Source: Flavobacterium sp. (GTDB taxonomy: Bacteria > Bacteroidota > Bacteroidia > Flavobacteriales > Flavobacteriaceae). Taken from it: a stretch of 64,000 nucleotides of DNA. Below, piece after piece: positions 17,893-26,438 of this stretch. The position numbers and the translations under genes are program-made. The stretch is taken from assembly GCA_020403245.1 (NCBI GenBank), contig JADBYA010000012.1:1-64000 (forward strand), written 5' to 3'. The first letter of the stretch is position 1. Each line of letters begins with the position of its first letter. The notes beneath the pieces are model-generated. The model did no database searches. It was not told where the DNA came from and saw nothing but the letters and a program-made list of their open reading frames with translations.

Positions 17893-18253
17893 TAAAATTG
17901 TTTTAGATACAAACATTGTGCTCTATCTGCTCGGAGGAAACAAAGAACTATTTTCAATATTAAATGGCATACATCTTTTTGTTTCGGTCATTACCGAAAT
18001 AGAGCTTCTTGGTTTTAATGGCATATCTGAAAGTGACAGAACCAAAATATCTTCTTTTCTATCAAATTGTACTCTTATTCCATTAAATAATGAAATTAAA
18101 GAAATTTGCATAGACCTCAAACAAAAATCAAAATCTAAAACACCAGATGCTATTGTTGCTGCATCCGCTTTATTTTTGGGAATCCCACTTATAACTACTG
18201 ATAAAGGTTTTGAGAAGATTGATAATTTGGATTTATTTTTATATCAATTTTAA
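17882..18253 (+). CDS. PIN-domain RNase toxin (VapC type)
   Basis: A 123-residue PIN protein, from a GTG start at 17882 overlapping the antitoxin. The four acidic residues of the PIN active site can be placed: Asp in LDTNIVLYLL, Glu in VITEIELLG, Asp in TPDAIVAASA and Asp in ITTDKGF. Such toxins cleave tRNA or rRNA unless bound by the antitoxin. The pair lies between two RNA-modification genes (rluE-like and trmL) and its stop is four bases from the trmL start, so read-through into trmL is likely. Confidence 0.9.
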   Translation: MNGNKIVLDTNIVLYLLGGNKELFSILNGIHLFVSVITEIELLGFNGISESDRTKISSFLSNCTLIPLNNEIKEICIDLKQKSKSKTPDAIVAASALFLGIPLITTDKGFEKIDNLDLFLYQF

Positions 18254-18257
18254 TGTT

Positions 18258-18725
18258 ATGCTCAACATCGTTCTAGTAGAACCCGAAATCCCAAATAATA
18301 CCGGAAATATTGGTCGTCTTTGTGTCGGCACTGAAAGTCGTTTGCATTTGATAAAACCCTACGGATTTGAAATTACCGATTCCAATTTAAAGCGTTCCGG
18401 TTTGGATTATTGGGTGCATCTCGATTGGAAAGAATATGAAACAGTTGACGAGTGGATAGCACAAATCCCAGATAAATCTAGAGTTTTTTTAACCAGTTCT
18501 CGTGCTACAAAATCCATTTATGAAGTGGAATTCCAGGATGGCGATTGGTTAGTTTTTGGTAAAGAAAGCGTGGGTTTGAGCGAAGAAGTTTTAGAACAAT
18601 TTGAGAATCATTTGAAAATTCCAATGTCCAACTTAATTCGTAGTTTTAATATTGCCAATTCGGTGGCATTTGTGGTTGGCGAAGCGAAGAGGCAGCTATC
18701 AGTAAACAGTCGCAGTGATCAGTAA
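18258..18725 (+). CDS. trmL: tRNA (cytidine(34)-2'-O)-methyltransferase TrmL
   Basis: A 155-residue SPOUT methyltransferase; start at ATG 18258 gives MLNIVLVEPEIPNNTGNIGR, the typical beginning. The knot motifs follow: LVFGKESVGLSEE and IPMSNLIRSFNIANSVAFVVGEAKRQ. It methylates the wobble ribose of tRNA-Leu. The last ten residues (LSVNSRSDQ) are encoded by a short-word array (CAGTAAACAGTCGCAGTGATCAG) and look like an added tail. The neighbouring VapC-type toxin is immediately upstream. Confidence 0.93.
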   Translation: MLNIVLVEPEIPNNTGNIGRLCVGTESRLHLIKPYGFEITDSNLKRSGLDYWVHLDWKEYETVDEWIAQIPDKSRVFLTSSRATKSIYEVEFQDGDWLVFGKESVGLSEEVLEQFENHLKIPMSNLIRSFNIANSVAFVVGEAKRQLSVNSRSDQ

Positions 18726-18776
18726 TCATTTCTTTGCGCTCATTGCGAAGACGATTTAGCGACCTTTGCGGTTAAA
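18703..18776. repeat. Degenerate short-word arrays at the trmL 3' end
   Basis: First CAGTAAACAGT, CAGTGATCAGTAATCA words, then TTTGCGCTCATTGCGAAG and TTAGCGACCTTTGCGGTTAA. The second phrase is one I recall repeatedly from Flavobacterium intergenic DNA. The first half is translated as the TrmL tail. Confidence 0.5.
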
Positions 18777-19562
18777 TTATAAAATCACAAACTTCCCTTT
18801 TTCGCCATCAAAACTGATTGCATTGTCTTTAAAAAGCGAATTGAAAACACCTTTCGTAATCAAATTACAAGGTTGGTCTTGTACCACCGTTTCTTCCGTC
18901 ATTACTATCATTTCATCACTCAATTGAATGGCTAAATCCACATCGTGGGTTGAAAACAATATACATTTATCGGTTTCTTGTGAAAGTTTTTTTAATAATT
19001 TAAAAACCGAAACTTTATGTGGCAAATCCAGATGCGTAGTGGGTTCATCAAGAATTATCAACGGTGTGTCTTGTGCCAAAGCTCTGGCAATTAAAACAAT
19101 TTGCAATTGTCCATCACTGATTTCATAATATTTTTTATCAAGTAAATGCTCAATATGTGTGAGTACAACCGCTTGATTTATTTTTTGATAATCTTCAGGT
19201 GAAAGTTTGCCAAGCCAATTCGTGTAAGGTTGTCTTCCAAGAGCAATCAACTCAAAAACAGTTAAATTGCTAGGGGGTAATTTTTCGGTGAGTACTACAC
19301 TTAGATTTTGTGCTAAATCTTTCGCATCAAAGTCATGAATGCTTTTCGAATTCAAATATACTTTTCCATCCAATGGTTTTTGAATTCCCGTCAAGGTGCG
19401 TAATAAGGTTGATTTTCCGATGCCGTTTGCACCAACTATAGCAATGAGTTTCCCTGCTTCCAAACTTAGGTTTAAATTAAAGGCAATAGTATTTTTCCCC
19501 TTCTTGATGGCGTAACCAATGGAGAGATTTGATGTAGATAATATGTTTTTATTTATAACCAC
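18777..19562 (-). CDS. ABC transporter ATPase for cobalamin/iron-complex uptake (BtuD/FecE type)
   Basis: A 261-residue ATPase with Walker A GANGIGKST (about 43-51), Q-loop region, signature motif ISDGQLQ instead of LSGGQ, Walker B LIILDEP and H-loop STHD. It powers import through the FecCD-type permease encoded just upstream on the same strand. The SDG variant of the signature is common in Bacteroidetes members of this family, so activity is not in doubt. Substrate is inferred from the cobalamin riboswitch in the cluster. About 75 bases with a word array separate it from the permease. Confidence 0.88.
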   Translation of the reverse strand: MVINKNILSTSNLSIGYAIKKGKNTIAFNLNLSLEAGKLIAIVGANGIGKSTLLRTLTGIQKPLDGKVYLNSKSIHDFDAKDLAQNLSVVLTEKLPPSNLTVFELIALGRQPYTNWLGKLSPEDYQKINQAVVLTHIEHLLDKKYYEISDGQLQIVLIARALAQDTPLIILDEPTTHLDLPHKVSVFKLLKKLSQETDKCILFSTHDVDLAIQLSDEMIVMTEETVVQDQPCNLITKGVFNSLFKDNAISFDGEKGKFVIL

Positions 19563-19579
19563 AAATTCGCGAATTATTA

Positions 19580-19648
19580 TTTTGCTGTTTACCGAACACT
19601 AAATACTGATTACTGAATACTAATTACTGAATACTAATTACTGAATAC
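19580..19648. repeat. Tandem word array, unit about ATTACTGAATACTA
   Basis: ATACTGATTACTGAATACTA, ATTACTGAATACTA and ATTACTGAATACTT follow each other. The array supplies the stop codon of the permease gene, so it overlaps the coding end by a few codons. Confidence 0.65.
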
Positions 19649-20663
19649 TTTTCTTCCTAACAATTAACCAAATAACTACTGGTGCCCCAATAATAGAGGT
19701 TATCGCATTGATAGGTAACGTAAAATCAAATCCAGGCATTTGGGAAACCATATCACAAAATAACATTATTATAGAACCAATAAGCAACGTGGCAAAAAAT
19801 AAAACTTTATGGTTACTCGTCTGAAATAAAAGTTTTCCCAAATGCGGAACCGCTAAACCAATAAAAGCAATTGGGCCAGCAAAAGCGGTAATGCTTCCGG
19901 CAAAAACACTCGTTGCTAGTATTATAATATAGCGTGCTTTTTTGATATTTAAGCCCATACTTTTGGCATAGTTTTCTCCCAATAACAAAGCATCTAAAGG
20001 TTTTAAAGAAAGCAAACTCAACAACAATCCAATGAAAACTGCAATGCTTAATAGAACAATATTTTTCCAAGACAGATTTCCAATGCTTCCCATAGACCAA
20101 AAGGTATATTTCTGTAATTGTTCGGCCGAACTAAAATACGTAAAAACGCTTACAATAGCACTAGTAAAACTACTGAACATCAATCCCACAATCAGGATAG
20201 ACATGGTGTCTTTCAATTGCTGGGAAACAATTAAAATTAATAACAACACCAGCAAACTACCGATGCAAGACGCCAATATAATTCCATATTGCGATAACAA
20301 AATTTGAGATAAAAAAGTTGGTAAAAAAGTAGCACCCAGAATTACAAAAGCCACTCCCAAACTGGAACCCGAACTCAATCCGAGAACATAAGGTCCGGCC
20401 AACGGATTTCGAAATAAGGTTTGCATCAATAAACCAGAAATGGAAAGCCCAATACCAACAAGAATAGCCGTAATGGCTTTCGGTAATCGAAAATTCACAA
20501 TAATATATTCCCAAGTATCTTTTGAAGCATGACCACCAAATAAGCTATTAAAAACTTCTTTCATTGGAATGTCCACTTGACCAAACGAGATATTCAATAG
20601 CAATGTCAATAGCAATAGCAGTGTTAAAATGGTAAAAATTACTGTTTTTCGACTTTTAAACAT
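19638..20663 (-). CDS. FecCD/BtuC-family ABC transporter permease
   Basis: About 341 residues with nine to ten hydrophobic helices. Family motifs are seen: GLSISGLLMQTLFRNPLAGPYVLGLSSGSSLGVA near residues 75-110, the RxxxxLxLSIAVFIG region, and GPIAFIGLAVPHLGKLL before the last helices. It is the membrane channel for cobalamin or a similar chelate. I prefer the ATG at 20663 (MFKSRKTV) over the in-frame ATG at 20684, because the latter lies inside a palindromic repeat. Upstream is the binding protein, downstream the ATPase: one operon in the order binding protein, permease, ATPase. Confidence 0.9.
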   Translation of the reverse strand: MFKSRKTVIFTILTLLLLLTLLLNISFGQVDIPMKEVFNSLFGGHASKDTWEYIIVNFRLPKAITAILVGIGLSISGLLMQTLFRNPLAGPYVLGLSSGSSLGVAFVILGATFLPTFLSQILLSQYGIILASCIGSLLVLLLILIVSQQLKDTMSILIVGLMFSSFTSAIVSVFTYFSSAEQLQKYTFWSMGSIGNLSWKNIVLLSIAVFIGLLLSLLSLKPLDALLLGENYAKSMGLNIKKARYIIILATSVFAGSITAFAGPIAFIGLAVPHLGKLLFQTSNHKVLFFATLLIGSIIMLFCDMVSQMPGFDFTLPINAITSIIGAPVVIWLIVRKKSIQ

Positions 20664-20678
20664 TTTTATTTCTTTTTT

Positions 20679-20752
20679 TGTCATTCCGACGAAGGAGGAA
20701 TCACATTACGTATGATTCAAATTATGAGATTCCTCGTGCCTCGGAATGACAA
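20679..20752. repeat. Inverted repeat of the TGTCATTCCGA family
   Basis: Left arm 20679-20705 (TGTCATTCCGACGAAGGAGG...) and right arm 20726-20752 (...CCTCGTGCCTCGGAATGACA) are near-complementary with about 20 bases between. This is a palindromic repeat seen in many Bacteroidetes and other genomes. It sits inside the operon between the binding-protein and permease genes, and contains an in-frame ATG for the permease. Confidence 0.8.
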
Positions 20753-20766
20753 TATTGTGGTGAAAA

Positions 20767-21903
20767 CTATTTTAATTTCTCAAAAAAGACAGGTTTATAA
20801 CTCGACAACAATTCAGGATGCAAAATCTTTACCAAATCTTTCAGGACTAAATCCGGTCGGTTTGGAGCCAATTCATAATACAAAACACCACCCGTTTTTC
20901 CTTTCTTGCCACTGAACGAATATACATTTTTATTTTTGAAAGCTTTGAATTTAGCATAATGTGGATTAGAATTGGTCATTTCGGATAAAGACGAAAATTG
21001 TCCTGAAGTAATCCAAACGTCTGCCATGGCTGCTTTTTCAAAAACGGTTTCAAAAGAAAAGGACAAACTTCCGGTGCCGCTGGTTTCTTGCCAAAGATAA
21101 TTGCCATTGGCTTGTTTTAAAAGTAAACTTCCCCAGCTGCTGCCTTTGGGCAAATACCAGCGGTCTTCAAACATATCGCCAGCTAAAATTGTTGGTTGTG
21201 TTTTTGCTTTTTTGGCAAGTTTAATAGTATTTAAATAATCCTTTTCAATTTTAGAAAAGATTTCATTCGCCTCTTTTTCTTTGCCGTATAAAGCACCAAA
21301 GAATTTAATCCATTCGGCTTTTCCAAGAGGCGTTTCTTCGTTCCAATCGCCATTGAACATTACTTTTAATCCATTTTTTTGCAGATTGTCCAAAGTAGGA
21401 TTACTATTGTCAATGCCATATCCAATAATCACATCGGGTTGCATGTCGAGTAAGACTTCGGTATTTAAAGTCTTATTGTTGCCTAGTTCTGTTATTTTTT
21501 TTGCTTCAATTCTAGCTCTTACTTTTTCCGAAGAAATATAATTCAGATTGGGAAAACCTATTAAAGTATTTTCTACACTAAGCATTTCCAACGAAGGAAT
21601 ATGGGTTGTAGAAGTAACTACAATATTTTTTATAGGAATTGAAATGAGGGTATTTTTTTTTAAACTATCAGGAATAATTCCATTTTTTTCTTTTAGAATA
21701 TACCTGTAGTTTTTGTTGGCATTCGGCCAAGGATTTTTAACGGTTACAACCGAATATCCCTTGTAATTTTCAATAGAAAAACCTTTGGCATACTGGACTG
21801 TATTTTTTTGCGATTTTAATTTTGCTGATTTTGGTTCATTTTTGCATCGAACTAATGATAAAGAAATAATAACAATCGACAAAATAGTAGCAATATTTTT
21901 CAT
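20767..21903 (-). CDS. Periplasmic cobalamin/metal-chelate binding lipoprotein (BtuF-like)
   Basis: A 378-residue lipoprotein (signal ending SLVRC) of the TroA/BtuF/FepB fold. Visible elements are VVTSTTHIPSLEMLSVENTLIGFP (first lobe), MQPDVIIGYG and YGKEKEANEIFSKIE (linking helix), and a second lobe with ADVWITSGQFSS. It delivers the ligand released by the outer-membrane receptor to the permease. It is the first gene of the minus-strand operon and divergent from the riboswitch and TonB receptor; a -7 box TACTTTTG lies at 21917-21924, very close to the start. Confidence 0.88.
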   Translation of the reverse strand: MKNIATILSIVIISLSLVRCKNEPKSAKLKSQKNTVQYAKGFSIENYKGYSVVTVKNPWPNANKNYRYILKEKNGIIPDSLKKNTLISIPIKNIVVTSTTHIPSLEMLSVENTLIGFPNLNYISSEKVRARIEAKKITELGNNKTLNTEVLLDMQPDVIIGYGIDNSNPTLDNLQKNGLKVMFNGDWNEETPLGKAEWIKFFGALYGKEKEANEIFSKIEKDYLNTIKLAKKAKTQPTILAGDMFEDRWYLPKGSSWGSLLLKQANGNYLWQETSGTGSLSFSFETVFEKAAMADVWITSGQFSSLSEMTNSNPHYAKFKAFKNKNVYSFSGKKGKTGGVLYYELAPNRPDLVLKDLVKILHPELLSSYKPVFFEKLK

Positions 21904-21928
21904 TATAAAGTTTTCACAAAAGTAACAT

Positions 21929-21958
21929 TTTGTGTTAAATAAATTAAACTTACATTTG
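21929..21958 (+). promoter_or_regulatory. Promoter of the cobalamin riboswitch transcript
   Basis: TTTG (21929-21932), 18 bases, TACATTTG (21951-21958). The start of transcription would fall at about 21965, exactly where the riboswitch begins. Confidence 0.7.
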
Positions 21959-21963
21959 TACCC

Positions 21964-22278
21964 GAATTAAGGTTGTGATTTTACTTTTTAAAATTACATT
22001 AAAAGGGAATCGGGTGATTGAAGATTGATGAGTAACGATTGAAGATTGCAGAACTAAAAATCTGAAATCAATAATAAACATTCAAAAATCAAAAATCCCG
22101 AGCTGTTCCCGCAACTGTAAGCTATCAAGCTTGTTGTTATCTACAAAACCACTGTTTGTAGATTTAGGAATTAGGAATTAGGAATAGGAATTTTTTTAAA
22201 TCCCAAATCTAAAATCCCAAATCCCAAATCCGAATGGGAAGGTAAACAACAAGACGCAAGCCAGGAGACCTGCCTTTT
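21964..22278 (+). promoter_or_regulatory. Cobalamin riboswitch with enlarged peripheral loops
   Basis: Conserved boxes in order: AATTAAGGTT, AAAGGGAATCGGGTG (22002-22016), CCCGAGCTGTTCCCGCAACTGTAA (first bases at 22097), GAATGGGAAGG (22232-22242) and AAGCCAGGAGACCTGCC (22259-22275). It controls the TonB receptor gene 100 bases downstream, repressing when B12 is plentiful. The stem after GGGTG is extended by about 78 bases (22017-22094) and the region before GAATGGGAAGG by about 65 bases (22165-22230). Both insertions are degenerate short words (GATTGAAGATTG; AGGAATT / AAATCCC). The second one could fold on itself. Confidence 0.9.
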
Positions 22279-22373
22279 TTCATTGAGTAACAAACTTTCG
22301 GGACAAAAGGTTTGGGTATGGGTAAATTCTATACTTTTCTCCCTGTATTATTAAAATTATTGTTGAACTAAAA

Positions 22374-24326
22374 ATGAAGAAAACAGTAAGAGCAATGGCT
22401 ATTGTAGCCTTGTTAAACACTTGTGCCTATGCGCAAGTAAAGGATTCTACCAAAGTGAATTCCTTAGAAGAAGTGGTAATTTCTGATACCAAATTTGCGC
22501 AACGCAAAGAAAAATCAGGAAAGGTAATCGAAGTCATAACGGCGAGCGATTTAGAAAAAAAGTCAGGACAAAATTTAGCTACCGTTTTGTCTCAAGTTGT
22601 AGGAGTAGATATCAACGGAAATCAATCGGCAAACGGAAAAAATTTAGGCTACTACATTCGTGGTGGAAAAAACCGTCAGGTCTTAATTTTGATTGATGGT
22701 ATTCCAGTTACTGATGCATCGGGTATTAGTTTGGAATATGATTTACGATTATTGCCTGTAGAACAAGTAGAGCGCATTGAGGTAATGAAAGGCGCAGCAG
22801 GAACGCTTTATGGAACTGGCGCAGCAACGGGTGTTATAAACATCTCTTTGAAAAAAGGAACTAAAAAAGGAATGACTGGAAATGCCTATGTCAACATTGG
22901 TTCGAACAATACGTTTGATGATAAAAAATACAATGGTCAAGATTTCAATCAAGGAATTTCCATCAACGGTGCTAATGAAAAGTTCAGCTATTTTGCCAGC
23001 TTTAATAGTACAGAAACGGGCAATATGTCACAAATAGCGGCACCAAGTTCGGGTTTGAAGTATGAAGAAGATATTTTTTCTAGACAAAATGTTTTAACAA
23101 AATTTGGAGTAAAAGCTACAAATAAGATAACCCTTGATTTTTTTGCTAATTATGATAAAATCAGTAATTATTATGACGCCGCTTTTGACAATACTGGTTT
23201 GAACGATAATGCGGTAAATACCACAACTTCAGAACAATTCAGAGTTGGTTTTGCACCAAAATATAAATACACTAAAGGGGAATTCAATATTAATGCAGCT
23301 GCAAATAGAATTTCGCGCGATTATTTTGAGCTGAATAGTTTTTCAAATACGGTTGATTACTCCTTGTATGAATCGCGTAGTGCTATTGTTGATGCTTTTA
23401 ATAAATACCAATTCAATGATTCCTTTTTTTTGGTAACGGGTTTAAACTACCAGTTTCACGATATGCTAAGCCAAACACCATTTGGTAATTTAACGAGAGA
23501 AAATACTAAATTTAGTATGATTGATCCATATGTTACTTTGGTGTACACCTCCAAATTTGGCTTGAATATTAATGCAGGTTCGCGCCTCAATCATCATAGC
23601 GAATATGGTAATTTTGTAGTATATAACGTCAATCCATCCTATAGTTTTAAAACTTCGTTTCCGTTGAAAGTGTTGGCTTCCTACAGCACCGCTTACATCA
23701 CGCCTAGTTTATATCAACTGTATTCCGAATTTGGAAACACCAGTTTAACACCCGAAGAAAATACAACTATCGAAGCAGGATTTGAAACTGAGTTATTTAA
23801 TAAAAGACTACGATTGAATGTGGTAGGGTTTTACAGAGATGAAAAGAATTCCTTTGGTTTTTATTTTGACCCAACCACATTTGATGCTTTCTATATTAAT
23901 ATCAATGGAAAAAATAAAGCTAAAGGAGTCGAAACCGGCCTGAACGTTGCTGTTTCGGACCAAATAAAATTCAACGGAAACTATACTTTTACTCAAGTAG
24001 ACGAAGCGTTGAATAGATTAATTCCTCGACATAAAGCCAATGCCAGTTTGGATTTTCAACTGTCAAGAAGAACGCTGTTCAATGTGAGTTATCAGTATTT
24101 TGATTCCAGAAATGATGCTTTTTTTGATGGAACTACTTTTCAAACCACTACAGTAGAATTGGGTTCTTACCAACTATTTAATTTTCTTTTTAAACAAGAG
24201 TTGATAAAAAATAGATTGTCCTTTTTTGGCACAGTAACCAATATTTTGAACGAGGAATTTACAGAAAATGTGGGTTATGCTACACGAGGGCGAAATTTTC
24301 AAGTGGGTTTGAATATTACACTTTGA
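22374..24326 (+). CDS. btuB: TonB-dependent cobalamin receptor (BtuB-like)
   Basis: A 650-residue outer-membrane receptor. Signal peptide cut after CAYAQ; TonB box EEVVISD near residue 31; plug domain about 40-165 with GKNLGYYIRGG, VLILIDGIPV and VERIEVMKGAAGTLYGTGAATGVINI; the rest is a 22-strand-type barrel ending in an aromatic-rich strand (NFQVGLNITL). It takes up cobalamin with TonB energy. The assignment as the B12 receptor rests on the riboswitch directly upstream. The gene ends at a strong bidirectional terminator shared with the S41 protease. Confidence 0.92.
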   Translation: MKKTVRAMAIVALLNTCAYAQVKDSTKVNSLEEVVISDTKFAQRKEKSGKVIEVITASDLEKKSGQNLATVLSQVVGVDINGNQSANGKNLGYYIRGGKNRQVLILIDGIPVTDASGISLEYDLRLLPVEQVERIEVMKGAAGTLYGTGAATGVINISLKKGTKKGMTGNAYVNIGSNNTFDDKKYNGQDFNQGISINGANEKFSYFASFNSTETGNMSQIAAPSSGLKYEEDIFSRQNVLTKFGVKATNKITLDFFANYDKISNYYDAAFDNTGLNDNAVNTTTSEQFRVGFAPKYKYTKGEFNINAAANRISRDYFELNSFSNTVDYSLYESRSAIVDAFNKYQFNDSFFLVTGLNYQFHDMLSQTPFGNLTRENTKFSMIDPYVTLVYTSKFGLNINAGSRLNHHSEYGNFVVYNVNPSYSFKTSFPLKVLASYSTAYITPSLYQLYSEFGNTSLTPEENTTIEAGFETELFNKRLRLNVVGFYRDEKNSFGFYFDPTTFDAFYININGKNKAKGVETGLNVAVSDQIKFNGNYTFTQVDEALNRLIPRHKANASLDFQLSRRTLFNVSYQYFDSRNDAFFDGTTFQTTTVELGSYQLFNFLFKQELIKNRLSFFGTVTNILNEEFTENVGYATRGRNFQVGLNITL

Positions 24327-24346
24327 CCTATTAATTGGCAGCAAAT

Positions 24347-24378
24347 AAAAAAAGGATAACTAAGATTATCCTTTTTTT
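24347..24378. terminator. Bidirectional terminator between btuB and the S41 peptidase
   Basis: 13-bp perfect stem (24347-24359 / 24366-24378) of A7GGATAA and its complement, loop CTAAGA. U runs form on both strands. Confidence 0.9.
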
Positions 24379-24406
24379 TGTTTACAAACGTTTCTAATAT
24401 AATTAA

Positions 24407-25807
24407 TCAGTTTCGATCGATATACATTTCTGTTCGCAACGGATTGATCGCTTTAGAATCAGTAAAATCTCTTTCGATAACGCTAGGAACTTGAGGCATC
24501 ATTCTTCCACTGACGATAATTTGATTAATGGCGGCGTTTAGTAATGGTTCGTTAATATTGCCTAAAACGCCTAAATTAGTTAAGTTTTCGGGTAATAAAA
24601 ATGTCGGTTGAATTCCCGAATTATAATCGCCAAAACCGTTTTTGTCTACAATTTTCAATACTATGGGTTGCATGGCGTATTTATGGTTGGGGTTGACATT
24701 TTGTTTGGCAAAAGTTGGTGAGTCGTATAAAGTGATCGAACCTACATTTTTCCCAGTGGTTACATCGCCAATTTGAATTACATTAATGTATGGTTTTAGG
24801 CAATTAATTACCAATTCACTAGCTGAAGCGGAGCTTTTAGTAGTTAGAACATAGACTTTGTTGAGGTTCAAACTGTTCAATCCACCAATGAATTTATTTT
24901 CTAATGAGCCAGGATTGTTAGCTTGAAAATAAGCTTGAGCTTTAGTATTCCACTGTTGGCGAGCAAATAATTGTCCAGAGAATTGTCCTGTAATCATGCT
25001 GGCTAGCTTGGTAGCAGTGTTCACCGAACCACCAGAGTTATAGCGTAAATCTAGTACCAAATGTGTAACGCCTTGAGATATAAAATCGCCAAAGACAGTA
25101 TTTAACTGATTATCAAAAGAGGAAAAAAATCCATTGTACATCAAATAACCAATTTTCTTATCATTTTGTGTAATTACAGTACTTAACAAAATAGGATTTT
25201 CTGCCAATGCCGTTTTTGTCAGTGTTACAGATTGTCCGTTGGGTGTGATATTTCCACCATCAAAATTGGCAAAATTTACGGTATAAGTTTCATTTGCCAA
25301 AAGTGTTCTGTAATTATCAATCGTCAGAGGCGTTCCGTTAATTGCATAGAAAATATTGCCACGAGCAACGGGTTTTGCAGCTGCATCAGAATTAGGAATT
25401 ATATATCGAACCCAACCATAAATATCGGTTGTGCTTCCTGATTTATAGCGCAAACCATAATCCATTCCGTTGTTTAAAGTATTGCCCGAAAGCACACCTT
25501 CCAAGACCGAATAATCACTATAAATTACACTAAACCTGTCGATGGAAGTATCTACACGAAGAGCGTTGAAAAGTGTTGTTGGATTTTCAAAAGTTTCCAA
25601 AAAAGTATTCAGTTGTGTTTGATTGGCAAATCGTTCGTCGCCCAAATCGGGAACATCAGCTTGCCATAAATAATATAAATTCATACCTTTCCATACAAAG
25701 TCTTTAATCTCGAGACTACTAGTAACTGCATTGTCATCCATATCTTCGCAACTTGTGACGAAAGCAAATAGGAATAAGAGTAAAAAAGATTTCACGATAT
25801 TTTTCAT
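24407..25807 (-). CDS. S41-family C-terminal-processing-type peptidase, lipoprotein
   Basis: A 466-residue exported lipoprotein (signal ending FVTSC). After an N-terminal helical part (about 30-110) comes a PDZ-like segment (VARGNIFYAINGTPL). The S41 core follows, with LVLDLRYNSGG, the nucleophile region STKSSASASELV (written TTKSSASASE here) and the Lys in VTTGKNVGS. It acts in the periplasm or outer membrane; substrate unknown. Single gene, with its own promoter region shared divergently with the ECF sigma gene. Confidence 0.9.
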   Translation of the reverse strand: MKNIVKSFLLLFLFAFVTSCEDMDDNAVTSSLEIKDFVWKGMNLYYLWQADVPDLGDERFANQTQLNTFLETFENPTTLFNALRVDTSIDRFSVIYSDYSVLEGVLSGNTLNNGMDYGLRYKSGSTTDIYGWVRYIIPNSDAAAKPVARGNIFYAINGTPLTIDNYRTLLANETYTVNFANFDGGNITPNGQSVTLTKTALAENPILLSTVITQNDKKIGYLMYNGFFSSFDNQLNTVFGDFISQGVTHLVLDLRYNSGGSVNTATKLASMITGQFSGQLFARQQWNTKAQAYFQANNPGSLENKFIGGLNSLNLNKVYVLTTKSSASASELVINCLKPYINVIQIGDVTTGKNVGSITLYDSPTFAKQNVNPNHKYAMQPIVLKIVDKNGFGDYNSGIQPTFLLPENLTNLGVLGNINEPLLNAAINQIIVSGRMMPQVPSVIERDFTDSKAINPLRTEMYIDRN

Positions 25808-25928
25808 AGTAGTAATTTGTTTTAATAAGCGTAAATTTACTAAGTTTTGATTAATTATTACATTTTGCTAGTAACAAAAAAAATGATGAGTCGTCTTGAT
25901 TTTATAACCAGTAACCAAAATAGCTTTA

Positions 25929-26438
25929 ATGAACCAAAATGAGTTTATGCAAATGGTTAATCCTTTTAAGGACAAACTCTTCCGAGTTGCAAAACGATTA
26001 CTCGTGAGCAGGGAAGAAGCCGAAGATGCTACTCAAGAGGTTTTAGTGAAACTTTGGAATAAAAATAGCGATTTAGGAAATTATAATAGTGTGGAAGCAT
26101 TAGCCCTAACAATGACAAAAAATTATTGTTTGGACCAATTAAAATCAAAGAGAGCTAGCAACCTGAAAATTGTTCACACAAACTACACCGATAGGGAAGC
26201 TAGTTTGCAGCAACAACTAGAAGCTAAAGACACGTGGTATTGGGTAGAGAAAATAATGAACGACTTGCCCGAGCAACAAAAACTGATTGTTCAAATGAGA
26301 GACATTGAAGAAATGGAGTTTGAGGCAATGAGTATAATTTTAGAAATGAACGAACAAGCCATCAGAACGGCATTGTCAAGAGCACGAAAAATAATTAGAG
26401 AAAAAATGATAAATACACATCATTATGGCATTGGATAG
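25929..26438 (+). CDS. ECF-type RNA polymerase sigma factor
   Basis: A 169-residue sigma-70 family protein of the ECF group. Region 2 is seen as FRVAKRLLVSREEAEDATQEVLVKLWN (about 18-45), with YCLDQLKS in 2.4; region 4 as LPEQQKLIVQMRDIEEMEFEAMSIILEMNEQAIRTALSRARKIIRE. The next gene overlaps by 14 bases and encodes a membrane-anchored protein likely to hold it inactive. The target genes are unknown; the downstream DUF4252 genes are the best candidates. Confidence 0.93.
   Translation: MNQNEFMQMVNPFKDKLFRVAKRLLVSREEAEDATQEVLVKLWNKNSDLGNYNSVEALALTMTKNYCLDQLKSKRASNLKIVHTNYTDREASLQQQLEAKDTWYWVEKIMNDLPEQQKLIVQMRDIEEMEFEAMSIILEMNEQAIRTALSRARKIIREKMINTHHYGIG

Noticed and set aside
18210..18257. Upstream extension of TrmL
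   Set aside because: These codons lie within the VapC-type toxin gene; the conserved TrmL start is the ATG at 18258.
18777..19562. Non-functional ATPase because of the altered LSGGQ signature
   Set aside because: SDG-type signatures are usual in this subfamily and all other motifs are intact.
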